From the NCBI GenBank assembly GCA_963920705.1, contig CAWUCO010000283.1, positions 1,065,770 through 1,129,769 on the forward strand: DNA of 64,000 bases, written 5' to 3'. This DNA is from Odiellus spinosus. Lineage: Eukaryota; Arthropoda; Arachnida; Opiliones; Phalangiidae. The notes below the pieces were generated by a model. That model worked only from the letters and a program-made list of their open reading frames with translations. It had not been told where the DNA came from and made no database searches. Position numbers and translations under genes: made by a program. Within the stretch, counting starts at the first letter, position 1; every line of letters begins with the position of its first letter. Positions 9,391-21,404 of this stretch are shown here, piece after piece.

Positions 9391-11000
9391 TGGGATCTTG
9401 GATACCCGTCTAAACGCACCTTTATTTAGATTCTTCAATCTATCACAAGTTTGCAGCAGGACTAAGTCTTTACTGCCCGTTGTACCTTTGCTTTTTGGAC
9501 TAAATGATATATGGAAAGCAGCTTAGCGCGTGCTGCCAACTGAAGCTGTTATGAAACGGTCACATTTCTTTAAGTTTTTTAATAATTTCTTAAATTTCAA
9601 TGTCAATCCGGTTTAATAAAATTCGTCAACTTTAAATTGTGGCATGAATAACCTGGTTCGTTCTGCGCATGCACACACGCAACAGTTTCGATCGAAATAC
9701 ATTTGCGAAACGAGCGAAAATTCTAAACACTTAATTTGAAAGCCATTGCTAGTTATTTTAGTCAATTCTTACGCTACTTTTCGCAAGTTTGCCATAAGAT
9801 TACAGTATTTCTCCATACATAAAGCTGATTCTCACAAGAATATCAAAATTGCATTATATTTTCCATGCGTAAAGTGATTTCAGACTTCAGATTTAGTAGG
9901 CTACACATACTCGCGTGCTGGCGAACTCGATTTTATGCGTGTCACAAATACACTTATCCTCCTTTGATTAAATGACGTTATTATGCTTAAAAGCTTTTCA
10001 AAATTGAAGCTTAGCGGGTTTTACACCCACTAATTTATTTTAGATATTCGGAGAAATTAAAAGCAAGTCAAAATACACTGTTTCCAAGTTCGCTAGAAGG
10101 TAACAGTTCACCCCGGTGCATATAGCGGATTCTCTCAGTATTAAGCCGAAATGAAAAAAAAAAAAAAAAATAGTAATAATATAATCATCTCTATATCCCT
10201 GTGAGCGCGCCTTTATCTCTTATCTAAATTATGTAGTTTCTATCTTGGATAACCGTGTAAACGCACCTTTATTTAGATTCTTAAATCCACCCAAGTTTGC
10301 ATTAAGCCTAAGCCAATACTATTCGTTATACCTTTTCTTTTTGGCTAAATGATATATATGCAAAATAGCTTAGCGCATGCAGCCAACTCAAGCTGGTATT
10401 AAACGGTCACTTTTTTTTGCACAATTTCTTAAATATCTTCTATCTCGAATATTAAATTGATTTTTCAGCTTCGTTATTAATTAGATTCGGTTAAACAATA
10501 TTATTATTTTAAATTAAAATTTAAATGCATTATACGCTTCCATTCACTAAAAGTTATCGCGGCATAACGCCAAAATAGTTAGGGCATGGGGTATATATAG
10601 CTTTCGCGGACCTTTATTCATCGAGCGAGTAGCCAAGAAGATTTGGGGAACCCCCCCCCCCCCCTTCTCAACGTCTAGACGTTCCTCGTAACCATAAGCA
10701 TTCGGTAACTGCACCACAAAGACCCGTATAGGGAGGAGTGGAGTGGAAGGTCGATGTGGACCATATTAGAGAGGGACGCCTCGCTAATATCGGAAACAGT
10801 GGGAGACGTCCCATTGCTTAGCAATCGTAAAGTAGATGGTGGAGGGCAATAATATCCAACCTGAAACTAAATGTGGCAGCCACGCTTAAAGGAGGTAATT
10901 CCCGTTAAACGGAATTGAACGATAACCTTACATGATTACGTCTCTAGACTTTTTGCTCCACGAGCTAGGTCACGTGATATCCGTTTACACAGGAATTGAC
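9391..11000 (+). repeat. Dispersed repeat R1: partial plus near-complete copy
   Basis: A partial copy (9391-9560) is followed by a fuller one (about 10180-11000). Both start with ATCTTGGATAxCCGTxTAAA and TTTTTGGxCTAAATGATATAT. The full copy has a TATA box (GGGTATATATAGC, 10588), a GTCGATGTGGACCATATTAG block, CTTAAAGGAGGTAATTCCCG (10888) and ends in a CTAGGTCACGTGATATCCG block. Poly-A (10154-10170) and poly-C (about 10650-10664) runs lie inside. Matches 34905-35845. Confidence 0.65.
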
Positions 11001-11680
11001 ACACACAGACAGACAAAATTGAGACTGGCTAAAGAATATGATATCGAACAGAAAATGCAAAGTTGGCTGAGGTATTCTGCAGAACCATAAGAAAAAAAGA
11101 AAGACCGAATAATACCAGCGTTAGAAGACCTACAATACTTCAATTTCGAGAACTTGAAAGATTGAATACGAGAAGAGAGAGGCATCAAGATGTACTAAAC
11201 GTTATTGGGCCTGTGCGCGAGGGTCGTAAAGGGCGTCAAGGATGTAGTCAAGCGCGTCACGAGGAAACTAGTCAAGGAAGTTACAAGGGAGCTAGTAGGT
11301 AATCAAGGTCGTCACGAGCGTGACCAGGGTGGTGGTCATGAGCGTAGCGAGGGCTATAAAATTCAAGATAATGAAAGTCAAAGGCGGGTAAAACTTCATA
11401 AGACCAATGAATTGAGAAGACGTATTATTGCTGACAGTGATGAAAGTGATCATTCATTACCTAGGTGTTAAAACAATTCAAGCTTTTCCAAAAAGGTTTT
11501 GGAACTTTAGCTTTTATTAGATCTCAACATATCGTCATTTTAAAGTGAACTGAGAAGACGTATTATCGCTGACAGTGACGAAAGTTTTGGAACTTAAGCT
11601 TTTATTAGATCTCAACATATGATCTCGTCATTTTAAAGTTAATTTTTATTCTTATTTGTTAAAAAAGTAACCCTTTTAAT
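11000..11680. other. Unrecognised sequence with local direct duplications
   Basis: A charged open frame (11205-11471) exists but is made largely of CACGAG/GTCACGAG simple repeats and matches nothing I know. GAGAAGACGTATTATxGCTG occurs at about 11416 and 11552, and TTTTATTAGATCTCAACATA at about 11512 and 11599, showing a local duplication. I do not call a gene. Confidence 0.3.
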
Positions 11681-11684
11681 GCGA

Positions 11685-12058
11685 GAGTGAAGCATATGAG
11701 AAAAGTGATTTTTTTTAATGATTCCTTATCCTAAAATTAGGCCTTAATCAGTAGTCCAATTTTTTACAATCAAATATTTAATTAGAAATAAATTTCAAAC
11801 CTACTCGGAAAGTATACGCTGAGCTGGGATTCATAGGGATATATCTCGGGGATGCCCCTACCAATTATCATCGAACTTGAATCTGGGAGAGTTCAATTTA
11901 AGTATATCCCCCAAAAATCCCAGCTAAGCCTACTTTCCGAGTAAGCTTTAATATTTTTTAATAAATATTTGTTTGTAAAAAAATTAAGACAGAATTAGGC
12001 ATAATTTTAGGATAAGAAATTAATTAAAAATCACTTGATGTCAGGTTTCACTCTCCCT
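11685..12058. repeat. Nested foldback element
   Basis: Outer arms: GAGAGTGAAGC..TTATCCTAAAATTAGGCC (from 11692) versus ATAATTTTAGGATAAG..TTTCACTCTC (to 12056). Inner arms: TACTCGGAAAGTA (11805) versus TACTTTCCGAGTAA (11931), with GCTGGGATT/AATCCCAGC inside. Two nested palindromes with no coding sequence. Confidence 0.65.
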
Positions 12059-12151
12059 ATAAACACATGTTCATTTATACCCTTAGTTAAAATTAAAATA
12101 ACTTTAAAACAATGTTTAACTAAAAATAAAAGTGTGCTAAAGAAACTTATC

Positions 12152-12936
12152 AAAGGACCTAGCCGGATAAGATGGTGAAAATTGCCTTTGAACGAATAGA
12201 AACAAAAAAATAGTTCCATAATGAGCATGACTAATGGTGGTCATGTGCAAGTTTTCAGCTCAAAAGATGCGCACTATAACCTCAAAAACACATATGTGTT
12301 TTTTCATTTTTTTGGCGATACATTTTTTTGGTCATACGTATTTATAATTTATTCATAGGAAGGCCGATTCTCACGAACCAAACTTTAGTAATGTAAAAAT
12401 AAGGTAAGTGGCGCGCGCGATGAAAAAGGATGGCGCGTTAAAATCCGCCTTCCTATGAATAAATGATAAATACGTATGACCGTCTCGTATTTTAAATATG
12501 GCCGAAAATTCAGTTTTTATTTGTTTTGACATTGTTCCACCAATTTTAAAAATCTGAAAAAATTCAGGGGTCAACTTTGACCCAAAATACACATTATATT
12601 TTTTTTCGAGGAGGCCTTATTTTTGGTTTTTAAATAAATTTTCAAATTTTAATTCACTTGCAAAAAATTTGCTTATGAGCGTGAATTTTTTTTAAAATAC
12701 CACCTTGTAGGGCTTCAAGAGACCTTTAATTTAAAAAAAAAGGATATTCGATTTGGTGAAAATTTGGCTGAGATATCGCCAAAAAAATGAAAAAACACAT
12801 ATGTGTTTTTGAGGTTATGTGTTTGAGCTGAAAACTTGCACATGACCACCATTAGTCACACTTATTATGGGACTATTTTTTTGTTTCGATTCGTTCAAAG
12901 GCAATTTTCACTATCTTATCCGGCTAGGCCCTTTCC
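12152..12936. mobile_element. Non-autonomous TIR element with about 170-bp arms
   Basis: Arms 12152-12325 and 12768-12936 are near-perfect inverted copies (CCTAGCCGGATAAGATxGTG ... ACACATATGTGTTTTT and complement). The interior carries a second, smaller palindrome (12332-12482) and no ORF. Confidence 0.75.
12332..12482. repeat. MITE nested in the 12.15-12.94 kb element
   Basis: About 34-base inverted ends (GGTCATACGTATTTATAA / complement) with ATTCATAGGAAGGC facing GCCTTCCTATGAAT. Sits inside another foldback, so it inserted later or arose from it. Confidence 0.7.
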
Positions 12937-12949
12937 AATTGTTTGTTTC

Positions 12950-13440
12950 TATATGAATTGTAAATTTAAAACCATTCTTTTTTCTTACGTTTCTGTGTTT
13001 TTTTTGTTATAATCCTTAATGATAAAATTATATTTTCAGTTTTTAAACATTTCAAAGGGATATATGGTCTGAGAACAAATTAAAATATTTTGTTTTCAGA
13101 GTATATGGCTTTAAGAAGGACTTAAATCAGTAAATAATTAACATATCCTTTTAAGTTTATAGATTATTAATATAAAAAAACACAGGTAAATATAAGGTTT
13201 AACGGCCCATTTGATATAAAAGAACTTGAATAGAACACTTGGAAATTTTATAAAACATTAATCTTAATCCCTCCAGTAAAATCAGTTAAATTTTACTAAA
13301 AAATGCCTTGATCTCATAAAAGAATCTGTGATTTGTTTGTTAAGTAGCTTTGGCTCAAAGTTTAAAAACCTCAAATAAATATTTTTAGATTCATTTTTTG
13401 GTCTCACGCGTATACATATAATATATATTTTTTTTATTAT
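12950..13440. other. AT-rich gap, nothing recognised
   Basis: No ORF, no inverted repeat and no recognised motif beyond AT-rich simple sequence. Confidence 0.5.
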
Positions 13441-14950
13441 AGTGGAGATAAATTTTAAGGAACGACCTTTAACGTCGACTCAATAAGTGTCGAACAGACG
13501 GCCGCTTTTATTCCTGGGTTACCGTCCCATTTAGTGTCGGGTTGCCTCCCTTTTAGTGTCGGGTCACCGTCCCATTTAGTGTCAGGTTACCCATAGCCTT
13601 CTCGATCACGCGCTTCGGCTGCGCTCGCGCTATAGAAGCCCCGTCAATCGGCCGAAAATCGCGAATAAATGAATTCTCGAGATTTACAAAAAAACACAAA
13701 CTGATGCACGTATCAAAGGGGGAACTGACCAAATTTGAAGGGTTTTGCCCTTTTCAGGACTTTAATGATTTTTAAAAGCCACGATTAAAATATATATTTT
13801 GCAAATTAGTTTTAGGGTAAGAAGTTTTAAAGTTAAAAAATGGTAATCAACTTAAGTTGGTAGCGTGTGTAAAGCTTAATCACATATAATTTGTTATTAA
13901 ATTTTTATTCAAGTTTAAAAACGATAATGATAGTGCTAAATTAGGTGGTATATTTATACGCTTATAAGAGCCTAATTTAAAAGACAATTTTAAGCGTAGA
14001 AATTGATTTATTAGTCATGATTATTCAAACCAGTTTCAAAATGATAAAGTCATACTTAATCCCAATGCAAGAATGGACTATTTAGGTGAAAAAAAATATC
14101 TTTAATTGCAACATATTTTTTTGAGATGACTAACAACAATTTATGTATGGAGAAACCGTCAGAAATGAGGAAAATTGAAGGTTCATTTTTTATGAACTTT
14201 TCTAGAAAGAGGTTTGTTAACGAGTGATTTAACTTTTTCGTACCGGGCTGAAGTATTTCTCGGTACGTTATTAATTAATATAGGGACTAATTTTTCGCAA
14301 ATGAGTTGTTTTGGAGTAGAGTTGTATATTCCCAAAGAATAAAATCAAAGCAGAGGGTAAAATTAGAATATAAGTTTATAAATAGTATCTAGCGTGTCTA
14401 CAGTACCGGTAAAAATTGATCAAGGCTTGAGATTTAAAAAAAAACCCGCGCAATAGGTGAAAACCGCAAAAAGCTCCGTCCGGAGAGAAAAGTTATAGGT
14501 TCGCTAGTTTCAACAATTATTGACACAAAATCTGTAATTCTCAAAGGTTCGGAATTAATTTGTTAATTATCCGTACATACTTAGTTAGATGTTGTTAAAA
14601 AATCAGGAATCTGGAGCGTGAACTTAAAACTTTAGACAAGAACTTGTATCTCGCCACGACTTTTCCCCCCTACATTTTAGTGCTTTTTCGCGCCGTCTTT
14701 TGGTGTCTTTTTAATTTTCCATTTATTCTCTCAAACACATGTTAATTTTTTTCTTTGCCGGGGCTTCTATAGCGCGAGCGCAGCCGAAGCCCGTGATCGA
14801 GGAGGCTATGGGTTACCGTACCATATTGTGTAGGGCTACCAAATAATTTAGTGTCGGATTGACGACCAACTAAGTGTCGGAACGAAGGACAATTTAGTGT
14901 CGAACAATGTCCCATTTAGCCTCGGAAGACCGACCCAATTAGTCTCATGT
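13440..14950 (+). repeat. Minisatellite with TTTAGTGTCGG units, split by an insertion
   Basis: Direct units built on TTTAGTGTCGGGTxACCGT (about 22-24 bases) occur at 13530-13590 and, in the same orientation but more degenerate, at 14810-14940. The intervening 13592-14810 is a separate TIR element. Confidence 0.65.
13592..14810. mobile_element. 1.2-kb non-autonomous TIR element (CATAGCC...GGCTATG)
   Basis: Inverted ends of about 55 bases: 13592-13646 and 14757-14810, with CGCGCTTCGGCTGCGCTCGC inside the left arm. Flanked by GGTTACC on both sides (13585-13591 and 14811-14817), a candidate 7-bp target duplication, although the flanking minisatellite itself contains GGTTACC. The interior is AT-rich with no ORF, and no transposase is recognisable. 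Confidence 0.7.
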
Positions 14951-16162
14951 CTGATATACTCATCATTATGCTCTTTAAATTTCGGGATAGCTGGACACTA
15001 TCTCGGGCGGACATTGTAACACTTTGGGGTATAGTCGCAGGACACAATTTGTGTGTGCCGAAAGACCGTCCGGCCGACTAATATTCGGCACTGTCGGATT
15101 GACCGATTTTTGCTGCAGGGGATATTTCAGACACATTTTTGTTATTCTTACTTTGAATTACTATTCGTAAAAGACCACACGCTATCCCGAAACCAGGGAT
15201 TACTCAACGTCGTCGTTTCAAAGGCCATATCTGCTCTAGAATGAGTACTATTAAAAAGCTCTTTATGTACTCGATATGTAAACCAACCAAGGTTGTGAGA
15301 TATGTGGCTTTAAAGGGGCTATACGCTAATCATGGATACTTTCTTTAACTATATGTATTTGGATAATTAATACTTAGTTAGATGTTGTTAAAAAATCAGG
15401 AATCTGGAGCGTGAACTTAAAACTTTAGACAAGAACTTGTATCTCGCCACGACTTTTCCCCCCTACATTTTAGTGCTTTTTCGCGCCGTCTTTTGGTGTC
15501 TTTTTAATTTTCCATTTATTCTCTCAAACACATGTTAATTTTTTTCTTTGCCGGGGCTTCTATAGCGCGAGCGCAGCCGAAGCCCGTGATCGAGGAGGCT
15601 ATGGGTTACCGTACCATATTGTGTAGGGCTACCAAATAATTTAGTGTCGGATTGACGACCAACTAAGTGTCGGAACGAAGGACAATTTAGTGTCGAACAA
15701 TGTCCCATTTAGCCTCGGAAGACCGACCCAATTAGTCTCATGTCTGATATACTCATCATTATGCTCTTTAAATTTCGGGATAGCTGGACACTATCTCGGG
15801 CGGACATTGTAACACTTTGGGGTATAGTCGCAGGACACAATTTGTGTGTGCCGAAAGACCGTCCGGCCGACTAATATTCGGCACTGTCGGATTGACCGAT
15901 TTTTGCTGCAGGGGATATTTCAGACACATTTTTGTTATTCTTACTTTGAATTACTATTCGTAAAAGACCACACGCTATCCCGAAACCAGGGATTACTCAA
16001 CGTCGTCGTTTCAAAGGCCATATCTGCTCTAGAATGAGTACTATTAAAAAGCTCTTTATGTACTCGATATGTAAACCAACCAAGGTTGTGAGATATGTGG
16101 CTTTAAAGGGGCTATACGCTAATCATGGATACTTTCTTTAACTATATGTATTTGGATAATTA
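14577..16162 (+). repeat. 793-bp direct tandem duplication
   Basis: 14577-15369 and 15370-16162 read identically wherever compared. The unit includes the right end of the 13592-14810 element, so the duplication is younger than that insertion. An identical 63-codon open frame in each copy (15053 and 15846) has no sign of being a gene. Confidence 0.85.
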
Positions 16163-16870
16163 ATATTCTTAAATTTGTAATTGACGAATACTCGAATACC
16201 GACCATTAAAATCCGTTAAAACTACTTAAATAAATGTTTTATTATAACTCCTCGACTTTAGTCAGGCAATTCGTTCATATTGCATTATGCGTGCTGAAAT
16301 AATTAGTTTATACAGAATAAAAATTCGCCGTATTTTAGTCCCAATTTAGGTTGCGAATTTCCAAAACCAATCATTGTGTATTTAAGTTTTAGCGCTAACA
16401 AGTGGTCTCTTTCAAGGGAATCATAAAACAAAATTATAAGGTTTTCCTCGAAGAAAAATAACTACGAATAACTTAAAAGGCCTATCTTTTCTGAAATTTA
16501 CCCCCTTTAAGATCCTCATTTGACTGCTCAATTTGTTACGGTCAACGTCGTCTTCTAAGCTAGAAAACAAGGTGAGTATAAAGGGACTTTAAAAATGCAA
16601 ACAGTCCTTGTAAGATATCCATTCTTTTAGACCGGCGAGTATTTTTAACGATAGTATTGACAATTCGGGCTTTAAGAAAACAAAAAGTGAACTAGCATTA
16701 TACTAAAGAAAAACAGTTCAATACACGTTTTCCCTGAAAAATAATTAAGCTAAAATGTTAAGGGTCAATGAGAGAAAATCATCTGTTACGTTTTTTCTTA
16801 AATATTTGCGAGTGAATAAAATCAGTTGTTTTGAAATTAGTCTCTAAATCCTGTTAGATTGCGATTATAA
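15160..16870 (+). repeat. Left member of a long inverted repeat pair (partner 21405-22600)
   Basis: The reverse complement of 21405-21800 matches 16165-16870: shared CGTATTTTAGTC / TTAATTTAGGTTGCGAAT (16332), AAATATTTxCGAGTGAATAA (16803) and CTCGACTTTAGTC. Segments near 15190-15310 match 21870-22080 and 22500-22600 in inverse. The pair brackets the ISXO2-like transposase relic and could be long inverted ends of that element or two copies of a family. Confidence 0.5.
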
Positions 16871-16930
16871 TTAAATTTTACGTTAAAATAAAAGAAAATT
16901 TAACATATCTATCCCTTCAGCCATCCGAAA

Positions 16931-17449
16931 TCATAACGTGTCCTTCTGGGTCTTTGTTTCTCCAGGTGATAGCCATTTATCGTTCTGATTTTTAAAGAAG
17001 AGACACTTGTACCAATATGTAGCCATGTATGAAGCCAATGATCGATCACTCCGGAAAGATTTAATAGCCTCCCTTACATAGCGATTACGGTTTTCCACGT
17101 TTTTAGTGTGGGCTCTAGGGTCCAACCTGTTCACGTATTCAACTTCGTGAATAACTCGAAGATGTTCGGAAAATCCTAGTTTAGTGCAATTTCTGTACAT
17201 TGGAGCGCCATCACAAAAGATAATAGAACCTGGGACGATATATTTTGCCATTTGGCTCCAAAGAACCGCGCGAGATTTGCCTTTGACTTTTATAAAAACC
17301 CCTTCTTTCGTATCCCGACAAAAAATTCCGAAGATGCATATTGATTCTCCCGCAAGTTTCTTACCCTTATTGTATTTTCGCTTTGTCAAATATGTTTCAT
17401 CCACTTCGACAAAAAGTCCTTTTCCACCAATTTTAATAAGAACAGCGGT
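16931..17449 (-). pseudogene. ISXO2/IS1595-like (Merlin) transposase fragment
   Basis: The minus strand reads VEVDETYLTKRKYNKGK, then IFGIFCRDTKEGVFIKVKGK, IVPGSIIFCDGAPMYRNC and HTKNVENRNRYVREAIKS. This is the ISXO2-like transposase core: the first Asp in VDE, the second in CDGAP, and the N-x-ENR region near the last acidic position. The frame is open upstream of the first Met for about 15 codons (IGGKGLFVEV, the expected family lead-in) and then runs into a minisatellite at 17455, so the N-terminal helix-turn-helix half is missing. The C-terminus extends to 16931. Enzymes of this superfamily move Merlin elements; this copy is truncated and should be dead. Confidence 0.8.
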
Positions 17450-17454
17450 CTACT

Positions 17455-17655
17455 GCCAGTTGAGCAGTTTTCAAAATATCAATTACCAAAAGAGCAGTTC
17501 CCAAAACAGCGAAGTCCCAAAACCGCTATTCCCAAAAGAGCAGTTCCCAAAACAGGCGTCCCAAAATAGCAGATCCCAAAACAGCGACATCCCAAAACAG
17601 CGGCGCCTCAACATAGCGGTTCCCAAAATAGCAGTGTCTCAAAAGAACGGTTTCC
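17455..17655 (+). repeat. Degenerate minisatellite (CCCAAAAxAGCAG units)
   Basis: About ten units of 18-20 bases of the form TTCCCAAAAGAGCAG / TCCCAAAACAGCG. The array abuts the truncated end of the Merlin transposase fragment. Confidence 0.7.
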
Positions 17656-17659
17656 TAAA

Positions 17660-18310
17660 CACACTCGATGAGATATTAAGCGGTTTACACCCTTTAAAAA
17701 GCGTGAGTTTTATTATAGCTTCATCTTTGAAACCAATAGTTGCCGTAACTCTCATAATTAAAAAAGGAAGACTGATCACCATAAACTTAAACCTAACCTA
17801 ACTCAACAAAAAATAACATTTTTAGATTAGCCTTAAATATATGGGTGGGGTGATCTGCGGTGTTTTCTCCCTCCTTTATTTTCATATATTAAAGAATTAT
17901 TCGTATAAAGTTACTTAAGGGTTGACTATGAAATATAGATGTCGCTACCTATAGAAAATAAGGAAAATTTCCATAACTTTTTTACATTTTTGTTGTTTTC
18001 ATCCTCCGTTTACTTCCTTTACAATCATCCAATCGTGCCAATGAGTTCTAGCTCAGGCCCAAGCTCGCTAAATTTAAAATTACTCTATAGATATATGGCG
18101 CATGCATTATTTTCCTACAAATCTTACTTATAACCTTACTTAACGGTAAATATTTTATAGTAATTGACTAAATGAGCAGAGTTCAGTATTAAAACCACAC
18201 GGTGAAGGGAATAAAAAAGATTAATTACAAAAAAATTATAAAAGTGTTTCCACAGTTTCTTAATTTTCGATAATCTATTCATGATTATTATGGATTTCAA
18301 TAGCGTAAGA
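17660..18310. other. AT-rich gap, nothing recognised
   Basis: Only short unsupported frames; no motif or repeat recognised. Confidence 0.4.
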
Positions 18311-18315
18311 ATAAC

Positions 18316-19105
18316 GATTCTCGACATTTGGGCGCCGGGACAATTGGGCGCCGAGACATTGTGGCGCCGAGACATTTGGGCGCAATAGTCGGAAAAACGT
18401 GAACGACATTTGGGCACCCGATCGTATAGTATCCTTACCCGAGCGCTTAACGGCGCCTTCCCTACTCATGGTCAGGCTCCGCTGAGTGCCGCCTAATGCG
18501 CTTTACGCCAACCTAACCTAATATATTGCAAGACGAACGGGCTAGCCGAAGATATTATCTAGTTGGATGAACGGGCTAGTTCGTGTAATTATCTAACCTA
18601 ACCTAACCTAAAATATTACAAGACGAACGGGCTAGCCGAAGATATTATCTAGTTGGATGAACGGGCTAGTTTGTGTAATTATCTAACCTAACCTTACCTA
18701 AAAGGTTACAAGAAAGTTTATTAACAAGTTCGAAACCAAAATATTAAATCCCTGACGAAAACGTAATCTTACCAAACTTAGCCTTACTGACTCAACTAAA
18801 GTTCAGTCGGGGAGGTAAACATTATTGGGAGACATTGGGCCGAGTCCCATTCGATAGAAAAACCTGCTCAGTGGTTATAATCTTTCCTTAGCCTAACCTA
18901 AAATGTGGCTCAAATGTCCCGGCACCTAAATGTCCCGGCGCCCAAATGGCTCAGGGTCTAAATGTCCCGGCGCCCACATGACACGGCTTTCAAATGTTCC
19001 GGCGTCCAAATGTCCCGGCGCCCAAATGGCTCGGCGTCCAAATGTCCAGGCGTCCAAATGTCCGGCGCCCAAGTGGCGGCGCCCAAATGTCCGGCCTTGG
19101 AACGC
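18316..19105. repeat. Inverted minisatellite arrays (GACATTTGGGCGCCG / CGGCGCCCAAATGTC)
   Basis: Units of about 16 bases built on GACATTTGGGCGCCG run through 18325-18415; the same unit in opposite orientation (AAATGTCCCGGCGCCC) runs through 18910-19100 in about ten copies. The pair looks like the subterminal repeats of a non-autonomous DNA element about 0.8 kb long. Confidence 0.6.
18505..18712 (+). repeat. Tandem duplication with interstitial CCTAA repeats
   Basis: Two about 90-105-base units (GACGAACGGGCTAGCCGAAG at 18531 and 18625) each followed by short runs of AACCTAACCTAAC. The CCTAA runs resemble the insect telomeric unit TTAGG. Confidence 0.7.
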
Positions 19106-19572
19106 GTTTTGACCTAGATTTTTACGTCGTTTTTATAAATTTCACTGTAAAAAATTTCCGCGTGAAATTAAAAAGGTCTTTGTGAACAAAGACTCAGAAG
19201 GACGTGTTGTGATTTCGGATTGCTGAAGTGACAGATATTAAATTTAAATGTTTGAAACGTTGAATTTAAATACAGGGTGGTAAAGATCAGACCAACACCT
19301 CTCTTTATGGACGTCCCCCAATAATGCCGTCGGATGACGTCACTATACAACAGTGTAGACCTCGTATACAGGGTGTAAGTAAATACGTGTCATTGTAACC
19401 AAATGGGATTTTTCTATGGGTTAAATAGGGTAAATGCCTGATGGCTAGAAACATTGCAGTGGCACAGATCTCAGCCTCGTAATTCACTAGACTTAACTCC
19501 GAGACAATTTATTTAACAACTATCATAATAAGATCATGATTGAATTGAATCGATGCGAGCGTAAATGCTCGA

Positions 19573-19872
19573 TGTGTGGGAAAGTGGTGGTTCAGCCATT
19601 GACGAACATTGACCGCCCAAATGTGGTGGGGCTCCATCCTGTTTTAACATGTTGCGAATCACTGCTAATGCCAATGTGTCTATCTCGTAAAGCAGGAAGT
19701 CCAAATACAGTTTTCTAGTGATGTTCGCATCGAAGAAAAATGGGACCGATAATTCGGTTCCCAGGAATGCAATCCCAGACATTTATTTTCCATCGAATTT
19801 GATGGTAATGGTGTCGTAACGAATAGGGATTGTGATGGGTCAGTAATGCATGTTATAACGGTTTACCATACG
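19573..19872 (-). pseudogene. Inverted copy of mariner transposase segment
   Basis: The reverse complement of this stretch aligns with 20510-20826 of the same element over about 300 bases (shared ACACCATTACCATCAAATTC and TTAGCAGTGATTCGCAACAT). It carries several small deletions relative to the forward copy, so the two have diverged separately. Confidence 0.85.
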
Positions 19873-20055
19873 GTGACCAATAATAAAACACGTTTGGTGC
19901 AGTTAAGGAATCCATACGAGGTTTCGTTAGAAAGACTTTTGAATTAGAAGGCCAAAGTTCCCTTTGACGCGGAGAATTTTTTTTTAATTAAACGTGTGCG
20001 CCCTGAGGTACCATCTAAGTTCGTCTTACCGTAGTAAGACTCGTGTTGTAGTCGA

Positions 20056-21080
20056 ATGCCAGCCTATTCCAACCTGGAAAGATTGGACATGATGTTTAAT
20101 TTGGGTAACGTACGTCGAGCGGCAGTGCTTTTTGCAGAACATTGCCCCCACCGACGCCATCCGATTCGAAGCACCTTCACCGACATTAGAGACAACCTTA
20201 TCCAGTTCGGTGGGTTAGTCATGAAGGACCGGGAACGTAGGCGAGACCGTGTACTCGGTAATGAAGACCGAGAAGTGGATATTGTAGCACGTTTTGAAGC
20301 CAATCCTCATACCAGTAGATCGGTCGCACACGAGGTAACTGGACTAAGCCATGCTACTGTTGTTGCTATTTTACATCGCCAGCACTACCGGCCCTATCAT
20401 ATCCACCTCCATCAAGTCTTAAGAGACGAGGATTACCTAAGATGGCAAGACCTAATTGCAGCCGATCCACTATTTTTGCCAAGGTTCTGTTTTCGGACGA
20501 GGCTACAATTCACAGGGATGGTACAGTAAACCATTATAATACGCATTACTGACCAATCGCAATCCCTATTGGCTACGACACCATTACCATCAAATTCGAT
20601 GGAAGGTTGGCATTCTTGGAAACCGAATTATCGGTCCCTTTTTCTTCGATGCGAACATTACTGGAGAATTGTACTTGGACTTTCTGCGTCACGAGTTTAG
20701 TGACGCGATAGACGCATTGCCATTAGCAGTGATTCGCAACATGTGGTTCCAACAGGATGGAGCTCCACGACAATGGGTAGTCAATGTTCGTCAATGGCTG
20801 AAGGACCACTTCCCCCAACCGTTGGATAGGTAGACGTGGACCAATTCCGTGGCCAGCACGATTTCCTGACCTTACCCCGCTTCATTTCTTCCTATTGAGA
20901 AATGATAAGGCCGTCGTTTACGAAACAGATCCGATGGACGCAGAAGACTTTAAGGACCGAATTCGAGCCGCTATCAACGTAATCACTCCTCAAATGCTGG
21001 CAAATGCATTGCAAGACCTGGAAAGTCTCCTCAAAGAGTACCTACACCACGATGGTAGACACATTGAACATTCACTCTGA
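20056..21080 (+). pseudogene. Mariner-type transposase, frameshifted
   Basis: The first open part gives 157 residues with two helix-turn-helix-like halves (NVRRAAVLFAEHCPHRRHP; NPHTSRSVAHEVTGLSHATV) and HLHQVLRDEDYLRW, matching the N-terminus of the transposase at 37334-38422. It then shifts frame. In other frames the catalytic block SDEATIHRDGTVN (about 20495), WFQQDGAP (second Asp present, about 20745) and a C-terminal HHDGRHIEHS (to 21080) can be read. Several frameshifts and stops make it non-functional. Confidence 0.85.
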
Positions 21081-21404
21081 TGTGCCTGCCGTACGGATTC
21101 AGTTTTGGCGTTTCATGTCTCGCTTCGATTCAATTCAATCATTAGCTAATTATTAAAGATGTTAAATTAATTGTCTCGGAGTTAAGTCTAGTGAATTACG
21201 AGGCTGTGATCTGTGCCACTGCAATGTTTCTAGCCAACAGGCATTTACCCTGTTAAACCCATAGAAAGATCTCATTGGATTACAATGACACGTATTTACT
21301 TACACCCTGTATACGAGGTCTACACTGAAGTATAGTGACGTCATCCGACGGCATTGGACGTCCACAAAGATAGGTGTTCGTCTGATCTTTACCACCCTGT
21401 ATAA

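Larger units (their letters stand above)
19369..21309 (+). mobile_element. Tc1/mariner-superfamily element, degenerate
   Basis: Ends CAGGGTGTAAGTAAATACGT and its complement, TIRs about 190 bases long, TA on both sides (19367-19368 and 21310-21311). It contains a decayed transposase gene (20056-21080) and an inverted partial copy of that gene at its left (19573-19872). Confidence 0.85.
19273..21399. mobile_element. Palindromic MITE (about 185 bp) split at its centre by a mariner-type element
   Basis: Arms 19273-19368 and 21310-21399 (CAGGGTGGTAAAGATCAGAC and complement) are inverted copies flanked by TA (19271-19272, 21400-21401). Joined, they would form a near-perfect palindrome centred on the TA now occupied by the inner element. 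Confidence 0.8.

Noticed and set aside
11063-11471. Two overlapping charged frames
   Set aside because: Composed of simple CACGAG-type repeats and a local duplication; no recognisable domain.
15053-16037. Two identical 63-codon frames
   Set aside because: Their identity comes from the 793-bp tandem duplication; no motif, no conserved context.
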